Notes: generated by a model not told the origin, from the sequence alone. Shown: positions 1-11,760, numbered from the stretch's first letter. The stretch: 64,000 bases of DNA from Bos javanicus (GCF_032452875.1 NC_083890.1:44886483-44950482); one strand, 5' to 3'. Numbers and translations are program-made.

Positions 1-80
1 AGCACCTTACAAATAACCTCTCTCTAAGGAATGTTTCAGAGCCAACTCTTGCCCTGGGAGTGCATGGTTAGAAGCTTAGA

Positions 81-420
81 TTGTGCTGTACTGTGCTTTT
101 CCGCTCTGTTGTGTCTGACTCTTTGTGACCCTATGGACTGCAGCCCACCAGGCTCCTCTGTCCATGGGGAGATTCTCCAGGCAAGAATACTGGAGTGGGT
201 TGCCGGGCTCTCTTCCAGGGGATCTTCCCAACCCAAGCATCAGACCCAGGTCTCCCACACTGCAGGCGGATTCTTTACTGTCTGAGCCACCGGGGAAGCC
301 CAATGATACTGGAGTGGGCAGCCTATCCCTTCTCCAGGGGATCTTCCCTACCCAGGGGTCAAACCAGGGCCTCCTGAATTGCAGGCAGATTCTTTACCAG
401 ATGAGCTACCAGGGAAGCCC
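81..420 (-). mobile_element. Tandem Bov-tA SINE pair (one full, one 3'-truncated unit) in one insertion
   Basis: Reading from 420 downward, a tRNA-Glu-like head (about 303-420) is followed directly by a second complete Bov-tA (about 98-302) with its own head, Bov-A body and BovB-like tail. The direct repeat agaagcttaga flanks the whole block at 70-80 and 421-431, so both units appear to have landed as one dimeric transcript. The short frames here are SINE sequence, not genes. Confidence 0.9.
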
Positions 421-431
421 AGAAGCTTAGA

Positions 432-1159
432 CTATCCAGGGCAAATGACTGGACCATATTTTTGAGGACTTGGAGGGGGTGTGGTCAATCATACTCTCTT
501 TCCTTGGAGAGAAGATGGATTCTATTTCTTAGCAGAGTGGAGGTTGGGGCACAGGTCTGCTGATTCTTATTCCAGAGATGCTGCCGCCAGATCAGACCCC
601 ATCTTGTCATATATGTATTTATTGTTGCAAAACCAACCTATATTGATCTTCTGAAAGCTGGAGTAAGTGATCTCCAAATCCTGAGCACTCACAGGATTAC
701 AGGTTACCTGTAGTGACAGGTATAAAGGTAAGATTGAATGGAGGCTTGACATTTTTCAGCCAACACCCTGCAAAGATTCCTTGTTGGATTAAAAGAAGCA
801 TTGAAAAAGCTAGGAGGTTATTCTTTTCTGCTATGCCTTCATATTGCTTTCTTAGTGCTATTTTATTAGTTTAACACTGATCCTACATCCTGTACAGACA
901 ACTTTTAATATATTTAGTACTGAGTAAAGTAAAACTAGATGGAGAAGTGTTTACCTCACCAAGAGAGACAGCTTTTGTTTTCTTCTAGAGGACAGTCTGA
1001 AATAGATTTCATCATCTGTGCATCAGAAGGAGTATAATTTGACTCTAATGGTTTAGACACAGCTTCCATTAAAAAGAGTAAAGTTCAAGGTCCGTGCTGA
1101 GGGGAAAATAACTGTGTCTATCTGGGGCAGCTTTGCCTAGAAAGATGAGAGAAATGAAT
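432..1159. other. Unique sequence, no gene recognised
   Basis: There is no recognisable young repeat, splice-bounded coding frame or RNA gene. Composition is ordinary and A+T-leaning. The only open frame, at 567-752 on the minus strand, has no recognisable domain. Confidence 0.5.
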
Positions 1160-1347
1160 TGTGCTTCCCAAGTGGTTCAGTGGTAAAGAAGCCGCCTGCC
1201 AATGCAGGAGACACGAGTTCAATCTCTGGGTTGACAACCCACTCCAGTATTCTGGCCTGGCGAATCCCATGGACAGAGGAGGCTAGCAAGCTACAGTCCA
1301 TGTGGTCACATAGAGTTGGACACAACTGAGCAACTGAGCACATACCC
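1160..1347 (+). mobile_element. Bov-tA SINE
   Basis: A degraded tRNA-Glu-like head (A-box region near 1170, B-box-like gttcaatct near 1216) runs into the Bov-A body. It ends in a BovB-type tail with gttggacacaactgagcaac. Substitutions at many positions suggest an older copy than those at 52830 or 63272. Confidence 0.85.
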
Positions 1348-1351
1348 ATGC

Positions 1352-1518
1352 ACACACAAGGGAACTAAGATCCCACATGTTGCCAAACAACTGGGCCTGT
1401 GAGCTGCAACTTCCGAGGCTGCACATTCTGGAGTCTGCACGTCATAGCTAGAGTCTAAGTACTGCAATGAAGATCCCACATGCCATATCAAGACTGGATG
1501 CAGTCAAATAAATAAAAG
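1352..1518 (+). mobile_element. CHR-type SINE, 3' portion
   Basis: The segment begins with the diagnostic ggaactaagatcccacatg motif of cetartiodactyl CHR SINEs. It continues through the repetitive gctgcaact / gagtctgcac body and finishes in an A-rich aaataaataaaag tail. The tRNA head is missing and a Bov-tA abuts on the left. Confidence 0.75.
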
Positions 1519-1636
1519 AAAAAGTCAAAGTGGGGTCTCTGAGGATGTGAGATATCTAACTTATCTAAGGATAAGTGAGATTAGAGACTGATGTTTCTAG
1601 TAATAAACCATATTACTATTTGAGCGTGTATATATT

Positions 1637-2380
1637 GCTGTTTTTCAGTTACTAAGCCGTGTCTGACTCTTTGAGACCCCATGGACTGCAGCATGCCTGG
1701 CATCCCTGTCCATCACCATCTCCCGGAGTTTGCTCAAACTCATGTCCACTGAGTCAGTGATACCATCCAACCATCTTTACTCTGTTGCCCCCTTCTCCTC
1801 TTGCACTCAGTCTTTCCCAGCATCAGGCTCTTGGCATCAGGTAGCCAAAGTTTTGGAGGTTCAGCATCAGTCTTTCCAATGAATATTCAGGGTTGATTTC
1901 CTTTATGATTGACTCATTTGATCTCCTTGCTGTCCAAGAGACTCTCAAGAATCTTCTCCAGCACCACAGTTTGAAAGTGTCAATTCTTCCAAGCTCAGCC
2001 TTCTATATGGTCCAACTCTCGCATCCATACATGACTACTAGAAAAACCATAGCTTTGACTGTATGGACATTTGTCGGCGAAGTCATGTCTCTGCCTTTTA
2101 ATGTGCTGTCTAGGTTTGTCATAGCTTTTCTTCCAGTATTCTTGGGCTTCCCTGGTGGCTTAGTTGGTAAAGAATCTGCCCACAGTGCAGGAGACCTGGG
2201 TTCGATCCCTGGGTTGGGAAGATCTCCTGGAGGAGGGCATGGCAACCCACTCCAGTATTCTTGCCTGGAGATCCCATGGACAGAGGAGTGTGGCAGGCTA
2301 TAGTCCATGGGGTTACAAAGAGTTGAATCCAAGGAGCAAGTGTCTTTTAATTTCATGGCTGCAGTCATTGTCTGCAGATA
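1637..2380 (-). mobile_element. BovB (RTE) LINE 3' fragment, interrupted by a SINE
   Basis: The minus strand carries the end of BovB ORF2 and its 3' end at 1637-2143 and again at 2329-2380. A plus-strand Bov-tA splits it. Many stops and gaps show it is long dead. Confidence 0.88.
2144..2328 (+). mobile_element. Bov-tA SINE nested in BovB
   Basis: It has a complete head (gggcttccctggtggcttag), a good B box (ggttcgatccc) and the Bov-A body. BovB sequence runs out near cttttcttcca at 2134 and resumes at tccaaggagc near 2328, so this SINE is younger than its host LINE. Confidence 0.9.
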
Positions 2381-2860
2381 AAAATAAAATATTATAAAAA
2401 AGAAGCTTTTCATGTAAGCACCTTTTTCAGAAAGTACATTTCTCTCTCTACATTTTCTTAAACCATTCTCTCTGAAGAATACTTTCAGGTAATTATTTAT
2501 GCTTATTCTATGAACTATACAATTAGAAATCATGAAGTACTAAAATTACTAGATTATTAAAATCTTAAATTGTTTTAAGTACATTTCAGATAGAATGGCT
2601 AAATATTTTCAATGCTAACTGGATGTTCCGATATTTAAAATAATGTTTCATTTTTCTATCATTAGAGATGCAGCTTAACATCCCCAAAAGGGGGGAAGTA
2701 CATTAAATAAAAACAAAAAAACAAGTTCAGAAAACATAGAGATTGTCTTTGGGCTGGGAGTTACAATGTGATTTAGGCCAACGGCTCACTTGGGATATAC
2801 CTTTATACCTCATGACTGAACATTATCTAAAATAAAAAAATAGCAGCAATAAAATAAAGT
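2381..2860. other. A+T-rich unique sequence
   Basis: No repeat family or coding potential is recognised. It is locally rich in poly-A/T runs. Confidence 0.4.
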
Positions 2861-3058
2861 GGGGCTTCCCTGATGACTCAGATGACAAAGAATCAGCCTG
2901 CCAATACAAGAGATGTGGGTTCGATCCCTGGGTCGGGAAGATCCACTGGAGGAGGAAATGGCGATCCACTCCAGAATCCTTGCCTGGAGAATTCCGTGGA
3001 CAGAGGAGCCTGGTGGGCTACAGTCCATGGCAAAAGAGTTGGACATGACTGAGCACTA
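2861..3058 (+). mobile_element. Bov-tA SINE
   Basis: The head ggggcttccctgatgactcag, a consensus B box ggttcgatccc at about 2919, a Bov-A body and a tail ending cactaacac are all present. It precedes a short A/T-rich tract. Confidence 0.9.
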
Positions 3059-5055
3059 ACACTCTCACAATTCAAACAACACACGTATATAAAAATATAA
3101 ATAAACCATATATGTATATACAATTTTTTCTGATTGACCACAAACACGGAAGACTTAAGTCTCGTATTTCATCATTCAGAATATTTCTCCATATATCATG
3201 AAAAGACTTTGAGAGAGTCATCGGGAGTGTGTGACCACTTACAAGTTCACTATGGGTGTGCTCTTAGAATGGTGAGCCATTTACCACGAAATGAATCACT
3301 TAAATGATTTCTGAGGCCATGGTAATGGCCCTCAAAGAAATGTGTTATATATTTACCTATTTATAATACTCTGTCTATACATGTATTGAGATAGTTTGAT
3401 CCCTTTTTAAGTATTACAGTAAATCCACACATGTGTACATAGATAATGTGGACATGATTATATAAATATTAGGACACACATGTATATAGAGATAAGTGTA
3501 TGTGAGTGTATTACTTTTAGTTGTTACCTAGCAGCACTTTGGCATGTGATACAACACTTTTAATTCAATCAGCCTATGAACATAATTCATAGAGGTACAT
3601 AACACAGAATGTAAATTATTTAAGACAGTAAATTATTTATGGTGATTTCAATAGGTAGTTATACTTTATTGTGTTATAAAATTGACATTTTTACTTTTTA
3701 CCTTGAAAGGTATGATGGGGTCTTTGAAAATCTAGCTACATGCTGACTCCTAGCTCAGCAGTCATGGCCCAATATGACCGACAGCTTTCTCAGGGCCTGA
3801 CTCATCGCTATCATTCAATTTGTTCAAAAAAGGAAGGGAGTGAAGAAGAGAGAGAGAAGGAAAGAAAGGAGAAAAGAAAGAAATGAGAGTCCCAGCGTGA
3901 GCAATGTGGGTGCCTTGTTTAACAAAAGATGAGTCATATGGCTAATACAAAAGAGAAAGCCATTGCCTTGCTCTGCTTCTTTTGAGCAGCACACTTTCCA
4001 GGCTGCGTTGTTTGTAGAAAACCCACACTATGCTCTTCTGGAGACTCATTGACCTGTACATCAAGCAGAGGATGCACAGAGAATCAAATTAGAATGAACC
4101 AAAGAAAGCCACGGAAACACTAAGAGGATGATAAAAGAGTTCCGAAGAAACAGCCCAGAGCATGACTTCAGTTTAATGGGACAGCAAGCTGGTGAGCACC
4201 GTGGTGTCAGACAAGCACATCTCATACAAGACGGGCGTCGCCTACTGAAAAGGGGTTGTGAGCCTCCCGCAGGGTTTTCAGCTACACCTTTGCATGGCTG
4301 GTTCTTACTTGACATATTATTGACCGGGGGATTTTTGCAGAAGCGAATGCCTATGGCCAGCGATTTGCTATTAAGTGAGTATTGAGATACTCCATCAATA
4401 ATGTTTGGGTAACAAAAGGCGGATTCATAAGTCTCTGGGTCAATAAGTTGTTTACATTACTGTTTTGCGCCAAATGATTGGATGGGATAAAGCAGGAGTG
4501 ACTCGGTCCGGCCCTTCACCTACACAGGGTGGGTTCACTCGAAAGGAGGTGAGTAAGTCCTCCGGACTCTCAGGTGTCGGGTTGATACAGGTAGCTTTCA
4601 GAGACCAAGGGAGCATACCCTGGGGTCCAAAGATCAGTATGGCAGTGATGTGGACTCAGGCAAAGTCTGAGATACACGGAGTCAGGAGCCTGGCAGGTGG
4701 TCTGTGTGAGGGCAGAGGGAAGCAACAACAAGACCCCACCGTGAGCCAGGACTGAAGGCTCCGGGTATCCCCAGGAATATTCCCATGGTTTTGAGAGGGC
4801 ATGATGGACCCATGCTCTGAAGGCAAAGAGGCCCACGTGGCCAGTGAGCTGAGAGTGCCTGGAAGAAGCTCTTCTGAGGACTGTATTGCTGAGATCACCT
4901 TTCAGGGTAAAGATGAGGGAGCTACGGAAACAAGGGGGAAATTAAGCTGCTTCTAAACTTGCAAACTTTTTTCAGTCTGATTTTAACCCAGAACTAGTCA
5001 GATGCAGGTCTTTCCATAGTCACAGAGAAGCTGGACCAGATGTAGCTCCAGGCCT
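3059..5055. other. Unique sequence with a purine-rich tract
   Basis: About 2 kb shows no recognised repeat. A GA-rich tract lies at about 3833-3886. Between about 4060 and 4900 both strands hold several 80-96 residue open frames, but none has a domain, splice-site support or a plausible start context. I infer non-coding. Confidence 0.45.
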
Positions 5056-5066
5056 ATAATACCGAT

Positions 5067-5277
5067 GCATATGTATTAGTCCCTCAGTGGCGGCTGACTC
5101 TTTGCTACCCTGTGGACTGCAGCCCTCCCAGCTCCTGTCCATGGAATTCTCCAGGCAAGAATACTAGAGTAGGTTGCCATTCCCTTCTCCAGGGGAATCT
5201 TCCCAACCCAGGGATCGAACCCAGGTCTCCTGCATTGTGGGCAAACACTTTACCATCTGAGCCACCAGGGAAGCCCC
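5067..5277 (-). mobile_element. Bov-tA SINE with target duplication
   Basis: The complete element is on the minus strand, with its head at 5277 (gagccaccagggaagcccc in plus-strand reading). It is flanked by ataataccgat at 5056-5066 and ataataccaat at 5278-5288, an 11-bp duplication with one mismatch. Confidence 0.92.
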
Positions 5278-5288
5278 ATAATACCAAT

Positions 5289-5986
5289 TCCTCATGGCAG
5301 TTTTCTTGCTTTACACTTAGTCCAGCAATCAGACTTGTGGAAATAGACCAGGTAGTTTTCTCTCCTAATAATAGCAGGTCCTCTTTTCTATTGCACACCT
5401 TCAACTCTTTAAGATGTATGGGGCACCCTGATAAAGTATAGCTCAAATCCCACTGTGGCAAATTCTGAGTCCTAAAATTTGGTTGCATCAAATATTGCTT
5501 GCAATAAGAGGGCTGAAGTTCAAGAATCCTCTTATGATGACCACACGCATCTATCTTAACATTATTTGAACTGTGTTAATATTGGTGATTAGGCAGAGAA
5601 AACCTTAAAGATGATTTTTTATGGCATCCTTTATTGAACCTGGCTAGATTTAGCTTTATTCTTTCTGCATTTGGGGCTGGCACTTTGACTTCGGATCCAA
5701 TTTTCTTCCCAGTTATTCAAGTACTGACTCTTGCTATAGCGTTTGGGTTGCAAATATTGCAAGGGAAGGCTAAACACAACAAAATGTCTCAGCAGCTAAA
5801 TGCCAGAGCACGGTTTGCTTTCTGAAACTCAGCAAGAGGATCCAGAGACCTGGGCTCTGTGCCCAACTCCTTCGGTGACATTCAAGGTGACCTTGCAGGG
5901 AAATGATTTAACTGTTTCCTGCCCAGTGGGCTGTGATGCTTGGGAGTGCTATAAACATATCCCTGAAGTTTGTGGGTTCTTTGCAG
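5289..5986. other. Unique sequence upstream of a candidate exon
   Basis: No repeat is recognised. It includes a TATAAAC-like motif at about 5950 and a pyrimidine-rich ttctttgcag acceptor-like site ending at 5986, just before the candidate exon at 5987-6090. Confidence 0.4.
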
Positions 5987-6090
5987 ATTTTTGGTCGGTG
6001 CTTGAATGGAGTTCCGTGGGGTTCTTCTTCCTTTGCTCTGTCTACTTGTCTCTATGAGCACACGCAGTCCTCTGGGAAAACGGGTGCTAG
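5987..6090 (+). CDS. Candidate first coding exon, signal-peptide-like (gene unrecognised)
   Basis: An ATG at 6006 opens 28 codons encoding M-E-F-R, then a leucine-rich hydrophobic run (GVLLPLLCLLVSMS), then polar TRSPLGKR. This is the layout of a secretory signal peptide. The frame ends in phase 1 at ctag|gtaagt (6090|6091), a near-perfect splice donor, and an acceptor-like ttctttgcag precedes it at 5986. The segment is outside repeats, although a Bov-tA with a GT-rich tail starts right after the donor. I cannot match it to a named protein and found no partner exon with confidence. A chance frame is possible. Confidence 0.28.
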
Positions 6091-6091
6091 G

Positions 6092-6328
6092 TAAGTGTGT
6101 GTGTGTGTGCCTGCACAGTTGCTCAGTTGTGTCCGACTCTTTGTGACCCCATGGACTGCAGCCCGCCAGGCTCCTCTGTCCATGGGATTTCCCAGGCAAG
6201 AGTACTGGAGTGGGTTGCAATGCCTTCCTCCAGGGGATCTTCCTGACCCAAGGATCCAACCTGCATCTCTCCTGTGTCTCCTGCATTGGCAAGCGGATGC
6301 TTTACCCCTGAGCACCTGGGAAACTCCT
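6092..6328 (-). mobile_element. Bov-tA SINE with (GT)n tail
   Basis: The minus-strand element has an extended variant head containing the cctgtgtctcctgcattggc block (plus-strand reading, about 6270-6290). The head terminus at about 6320 is degraded. The tail side has expanded into a short (GT)n at 6096-6109. Confidence 0.88.
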
Positions 6329-6539
6329 AAGATTAGTAGTTCTGGTATTAATGGTATCAGTGAAAGCATCATCTCCAGAAGTAAAAGCAATGAGTGAACA
6401 CACACAGTGCTTTATCTTGTATATATCATTTTCAACCAATTGGCAAGAATACCTATGTTTCCTGTGAAATAAGCCAAACATGCCCACGGCATATAAAAAG
6501 CACCATTTCTCCATCTCCTGTAGTATCACACAGCAAACT

Positions 6540-6775
6540 GGAGAAGAACTTGAACTAGAGTCAGACTGCCCGCGTGACCTACTTTGGCAGGTTGCTCAGC
6601 ATCGCGGGCCTCCGTTTCTTCTTTGGTAAATGTGTTGGAGAAAACGGTATCCATCTTGTAGCCTTGCTGTGAGGACAAATGCGTTCACGTGTTTCAAGTG
6701 CTCAGAAACATGCCTGACACTTAGTAAGCATTTGATAAATGCAGCCCTCATTGTGGCCGTCCTTGTTGTCATTAA
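6540..6775 (+). mobile_element. MIR SINE
   Basis: The core-SINE pattern is readable: agagtcagactgcc, then a decayed internal part, ccgtttcttctttggtaaatg, tgctgtgaggacaaatg, then gcctgacacttagtaagcattt and gataaatgc at the 3' end. It is an ancient eutherian insertion. Confidence 0.78.
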
Positions 6776-7575
6776 CATGACTAGTCCTAGGAGAGAGCAC
6801 TTGCTGCTAAAATTAGAAAACAGAGAGGAATTGGTTGTCCAAGATGGAATGAGTAAGAAAGTCAGTTACAAAAAAAAAACAAAGTGCTGCTTTAAGCCAG
6901 AAAAAGGTCAGAAGAGGCGATGGATGCTTGGTCAGTCAATGGAGCAGGAGCCACTCTGCAGTTTGATGCCCTCCAAGAGTCATACGGACAATACGGAGCA
7001 CCTCACGATACGAACTGCTTAACTTTGTGTTGAAGGCAGCAAGTGTCTTCTGCTTTGCGGAAAGCAGGAAGCTCAGCTTCAAGCAGGAGGAAAGGGTTAA
7101 TTCAGCCCAGGGCTGGAGCCTAATCAGGCGGGCACCCTAGAGGCAGAGAAGCCAGCTCCACCGCCATCAGATGTCCATGCAGCTGTGTTCAGACCTTGAC
7201 TGAACGTACGCTCCAGGTGGAGTAGGGACGCTGGCGGGGGCTTGGCCCTGCAGTACAGCCGCTCTCCCCCTCGGATCTTCCGCAGCTTGACACAGAACCC
7301 TAAAACTCCCCTTTTCGTGACTGACATGGCTCGTGGCTCAGGGAAGTGCTTTCCAAAGCTCTGTCCCACGTCCTTGAAACAGGACGTGAGTATAACTGAG
7401 TGCTACAGCGATGTGGGGCTGTGTCCCTGCTGTCAGAGACACTGCTTCAGGTATAGGGAGAGTTTAAGTGGTGGATTCATTTGGGAGAGAGAAAAGACAA
7501 ATTAATGAACTTGTCAAATTCTGGATATTATGTTGGAAACTTAGATGGATTTTTTTTAAATTATTTTTTTGAAGT
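6776..7575. other. Unique sequence, locally GC-rich
   Basis: No repeat is recognised. The part at about 7100-7370 is richer in G+C than its surroundings and has several CpG dinucleotides. Open frames on both strands (7124-7369 minus, 7242-7505 plus) follow from this composition and show no domain. Confidence 0.4.
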
Positions 7576-7771
7576 ATGGGTTTCCCTGGTGGCTCAAATA
7601 GTAAAGAATCTGCCTGCAATGCAGGAGACCCAGGTTCAGTCCCTGGGTTGGGAAGATCCCCTGGAGAAGAAATTGGCAACCCACTCCAGTAGTCTTGCCT
7701 GAAGAAGTCCGTGGACAGAGGAGCCTGGCAGGCTATAACCCATGGGATTGCAAAGAGTTGGAAGCACTCAG
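7576..7771 (+). mobile_element. Bov-tA SINE
   Basis: The head gggtttccctggtggctcaa, the B-box variant ggttcagtccc, the Bov-A body and a tail fading out at tggaagcactcag are present. It sits at the left edge of an extended A+T-rich block. Confidence 0.88.
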
Positions 7772-8307
7772 TACATTTAAAAGATCAGTTTTAATTAAAT
7801 ACTTTTTATTTAAAAAATTTATATAGATTACTAATGATTTCTAGTTAAATAATTTTTATTTTGCATGTTGGTTTTATAAATCATAACTTCTTTTAACTCT
7901 GACAGCTAATTTTAACTATTGTAGAAGAAAAATAACAAAATATATGAAAATAATTTAATTTTTCAGTTTAAATAATTATTTTAATTTGCTTTTAGATAAA
8001 ATATATTGATAGTTTGCACATATTTCACATATTTCATTTTTGATACATTTAAATCAATTTTTAACCTTTTGGTTTATTCCTGACCATAGAACAAATTATA
8101 TAAAAATTGTTGTTGTAACAACAATATTGGGCTTCCTTGAAATTAAGTTAAAAAATAGAATGCATATATAATAATACCTTAACTATATATGCTTTTATTG
8201 CTCATCCAAACATTACCAACCTATCTAAATAATACCAAGACATGCACAATAATACAAACTTCATTTTCTTTGATATTTCTTTTGACATTTTAGTTGATAA
8301 TGTTCGG
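7772..8307. other. Extremely A+T-rich block
   Basis: About 500 bp is dominated by short A and T runs with very few CpG sites. No repeat family is identified. The composition resembles matrix-attachment or old LINE 3' sequence, but nothing in it is diagnostic. Confidence 0.45.
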
Positions 8308-8316
8308 ACATCTAAA

Positions 8317-8454
8317 TGGAGAAGGAAATGGCAACCCACTCCAGTATTCTTGCCTGGAGAATCCCAGGGACAGAGGAGCGTAGTGGGCTACCGTCTGTGG
8401 GGTCGCACAGAGTCGGACACGACTGAAGCGACTTAGCAGCAGCAGCAGCAGCAG
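8317..8454 (+). mobile_element. Bov-A monomer SINE (BOV-A2 right unit) with target duplication
   Basis: A single right-hand BOV-A2 unit starts ggagaaggaaatggcaaccc and ends in a (CAG)n tail of about six units. Direct repeats acatctaaa (8308-8316) and acgtctaaa (8455-8463) flank it. This suggests that it transposed as a monomer and is not a deletion product. Confidence 0.9.
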
Positions 8455-8463
8455 ACGTCTAAA

Positions 8464-9761
8464 CACCATCGCTTTCCACATCTTCCACTTTGTCATCATT
8501 TGTCAGGGTGGAAGCCTAGAACTCTCAGTTCTCATGAGGTCCAGTGTACCTTCAGAGGAGGGGATTATACAAGGCGTGGGGACAACCGGGAACCATTTTA
8601 ACAACACCTACCACACCAGCTTTTTACACAGATGTGTTTTATTTGGGCTTACATTTCTATTTGATCGCTAGAGGAGGAAAAAGATTTGTCAGAGGTAAGC
8701 AGAGACATAGAAATGGAATCAAAGGTATGTCCATGGAAATGGGCTATAGACCCAACGAATGCTGAGAAGGGAGAGCTTGTGGGATTCAGGAGTAACTGGA
8801 ATTCTAGCCACTGAAAAAAGTGGTTCCATGGAGAAGGCTTCTCAAAGCCTAGAGAAGAGACATGTTGTTGGAAAGGATGTATTAGTGGTTTTTAAATATC
8901 TCTAATGATATCATAAGGAAGAGAAATTAATGTTTTCTGATTCCTGGAAATAAAACCAGGACCAATGGAAGGAAATTACTGAGGCGAATTTCCAGACTTC
9001 GTAAGGAAGTCCTTTCCAGTCGGTGGAGCTGTTGATAAGTGGAATGGGTACCCCCAAAATGGGGTGCCTGCCTACCACAGAATTGTTCAGGTGGGGGCTG
9101 GGTAGCTGCAGATAGAGTTGGGGGCAGAGGTGAAATTTGGAACCCTATGCCTACTGTGAGGCTCCGGCCCTCAGCTTCCCTTCAGGGGAGCTACCCACAT
9201 AAGGTAAAATAACCAGAAAAAAGGAGGGGTTAATTTGCTAATGGCTGAGCAAGGACCCCATCCTGCTACAGGCGAAGTTGCTTTGACAAGTGATCTTGGA
9301 GCATGAAGCAGACATAAAATGAAGCCGTCAGCTTTCCCTTCCTTTCTCCAGGTAGATGACTGAGACTGCAGAACAGGTGCAGAGCATTTAACTGACCGGA
9401 AAGACCAGAACTGAGAACATTTCTCTAGAGGCCAGAACCCGTGAGTCTATACACTGAAATGAGGATCTACCCTAGATCTGTATAGATCTACCATATTCTT
9501 AACCATTGCTGCTTAGTACTCTGGTGTGTGGACTTTTAATCAATCTATTAATGAAGGTGCTTTTATAATATTGAAACAGAATGAAGTAATATTTGCATAT
9601 AGAAAGAAACCAAATTATGAAAGTGACCCAAGGGGAAATTCCCAGGTCTTTCATATGAATTTGTTTATTGGTCTTATTAGGTAATTAAATAATATATTTA
9701 CATAGTTCAAAAGTAGTATCGCTCTTACCCCTGCAGCTTTTACCCTGGCTCCATAGGTAGC
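8464..9761. other. Unique sequence, no gene recognised
   Basis: About 1.3 kb shows no identified repeat or supported coding frame. A 73-residue frame at 8544-8765 (+) has no domain or clear splice context. Confidence 0.45.
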
Positions 9762-11760
9762 TTTTTTTTTTATTGTGATAAATACACATAGCAATCATTT
9801 TTAAGTATGCAGGTCTGTGGAATTAAGTACATTCACGTAGTTTTGCATCTATCACCACTATCCATCTCTAGAACTCTTTCATCACCTCAAACTGAAAGCT
9901 ATTCATTAAACAAGTCTTCATTTTCCAGTCACCCTCAGCTCCCAGCAACTTTCTGTCTCAGTCCCTATTCCGCTTTCTGTCTCAGTGAATTTCTGACTAT
10001 TCTAAGCACCTCATCAAATTGGACATGGTATCACCTCCCCTTGTGTCTGGCTTATTTCACTTAGTACAAAACTCTCAAGGTTCATTCAGGCTGTAGCTGT
10101 GTCAGAATTTCGTTCCTGACACAAAGACTGAATGATAGTCTACAGTGAGTATATACATCTTATTTACCCATGTATCTATCAGGGGACATTTGGCTTGTTT
10201 CCTCCCTTTGACTCTTGTGAATAAGGTTGCTGTGAACATTGGTGTACAAATATCTGTTCGAATTCCTGCTTTTAATTTTTTAAGGTATACACCCAGAAAC
10301 GGAATTGCTAGATCATATGGTAATTTTATGTTTAATTTATACTCCTCACTAGCAATAGAAATGGTTCCTATCTCTTCATATAGTTACCATGGATTTCAGA
10401 TTTTGCTAATCTGCTAGGTGAAACCTGATAACTCACAACTGTTATAATCCGCATTTCTCTTATTACTAGTGAGGGTAAGCAATGTTTCACATTTAAAGAC
10501 TTTTTTATTTTTCTGCAAACTTTCTACTGATAGATATCCTTTGGCCATTTTCCTACGAATCACTGGCTATTTCCTTACAATCATCTAGGAACTCCCTATG
10601 TACTTGGGAGATCGGCTGTTTGTCTGTGAAATGATTAAGAAATATTTGTCCCAATTTCTCATGTGTCTTGCAACTTTGCTTACAATGTTTTACACTGAAA
10701 AATGCTGGCTTTTTACAGTCTAAATGATTTATCTTTTTTATTGGTGCCTATATTTTGAGTCATAGTTAGAGAAGGCTTCTGAGTTCCAAGGTTATAAAGG
10801 ATACTATCTATATTTTCTTTTAGTACTTTAATGGATGATTCTTCTTTTTAACATTTCATTTCCAGACCGTTTTGGAGTTCTCTGGAATACAGTGAAAGAT
10901 ATGGGTTCTCTATTTCATTTCAGATAGCTACTTGGTTGTCCCCAAAACACTCATGAAGAAGTTTCCCTTTCCTCACTCATCTGAAATCACATACTAATAT
11001 CAGGATGCGTTTTGGATGATGTATGAATCTCTGTTCTTTGCATTTTGTCATTTCAGATTCACACCAGACCACCACACCATTTTAATTATTGAAGCTTTAT
11101 ACTATACTTTAAGGCTTAGCATGAACAATGACAATTCTTTTCAGAATTTTTCTGGCTAGATAGTGGTTTTTTTTGTATCATTTTATATCTGTAAATTAAC
11201 TATGGCAGAATTGACATATTCATGATACTGAGTCTCCTAACTTAATACCTTCAGTCTTTATTTTCACTTGTGTATCCATCAGGAATTATTTAAAATTTTC
11301 ATTGTAAAGATTACACATATATCTAGTTGAGTTTCTTGGTAATTTGACTTCTGTTTTTTTTTTAAAGTACTGTCATTTTTATACTTTATTAAGGCTATTG
11401 ACTTCTGATATTTTCTACTAACTTACTGAACTAATTTGTTCTTGGTGATTTTTTTTAGAAGATTCTCCAAGGTTTTGCAATGACATAAGCATGAAATCTA
11501 CAAATAGTGATAGTTCTTTCACCTGCCTTCCAATTCACACCTCTCGTATATTTGTCTTATGAAATTATATTGTTTGATACCTCTGGGAAGATACTAACAA
11601 TAAAAGTTAAAAGGGATCTATATCAAGTTCTTTAATTATGTATTTCTTGAATTACCTATTTTAGACAGTTTCTATTGATTTCTATTACAAAAAATTAAGA
11701 CTTTTGCTTAAGCACACTATCTTGCTTAAATATGTTTTTTCCTGACTATCTTTTGATTAG
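9762..11760 (-). mobile_element. Old L1 LINE, 3' UTR and ORF2 end, antisense
   Basis: The poly-T at 9762 marks the L1 3' end. The next 650 bp is the reverse complement of an ancient eutherian L1 3' region, with recognisable landmarks: ttattgtgataaatacacat, ctggcttatttcacttag, and tatacacccagaaacggaat. Farther right the match is to the decayed antisense 3' part of ORF2, for example taattattgaagctttata near 11090. No open frame survives, and the right boundary is approximate. Confidence 0.75.

Noticed and set aside
31..430. Overlapping open frames of 60-101 residues on both strands at the start of the window
   Set aside because: All lie within the tandem Bov-tA. The same peptides recur at every Bov-tA copy in the window, so they are repeat-derived.
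2003..2533. A 176-residue minus-strand frame
   Set aside because: It reads through a Bov-tA and antisense-compatible BovB sequence plus AT-rich flank. No host protein similarity.
3833..3886. GA-rich tract as a possible triplex or regulatory element
   Set aside because: Simple low-complexity sequence with no supporting context.
4300..4385. Possible small exon between ttttgcag and gtgagtat
   Set aside because: The spacing gives a tiny segment without coding signal, and such acceptor/donor pairs occur by chance.
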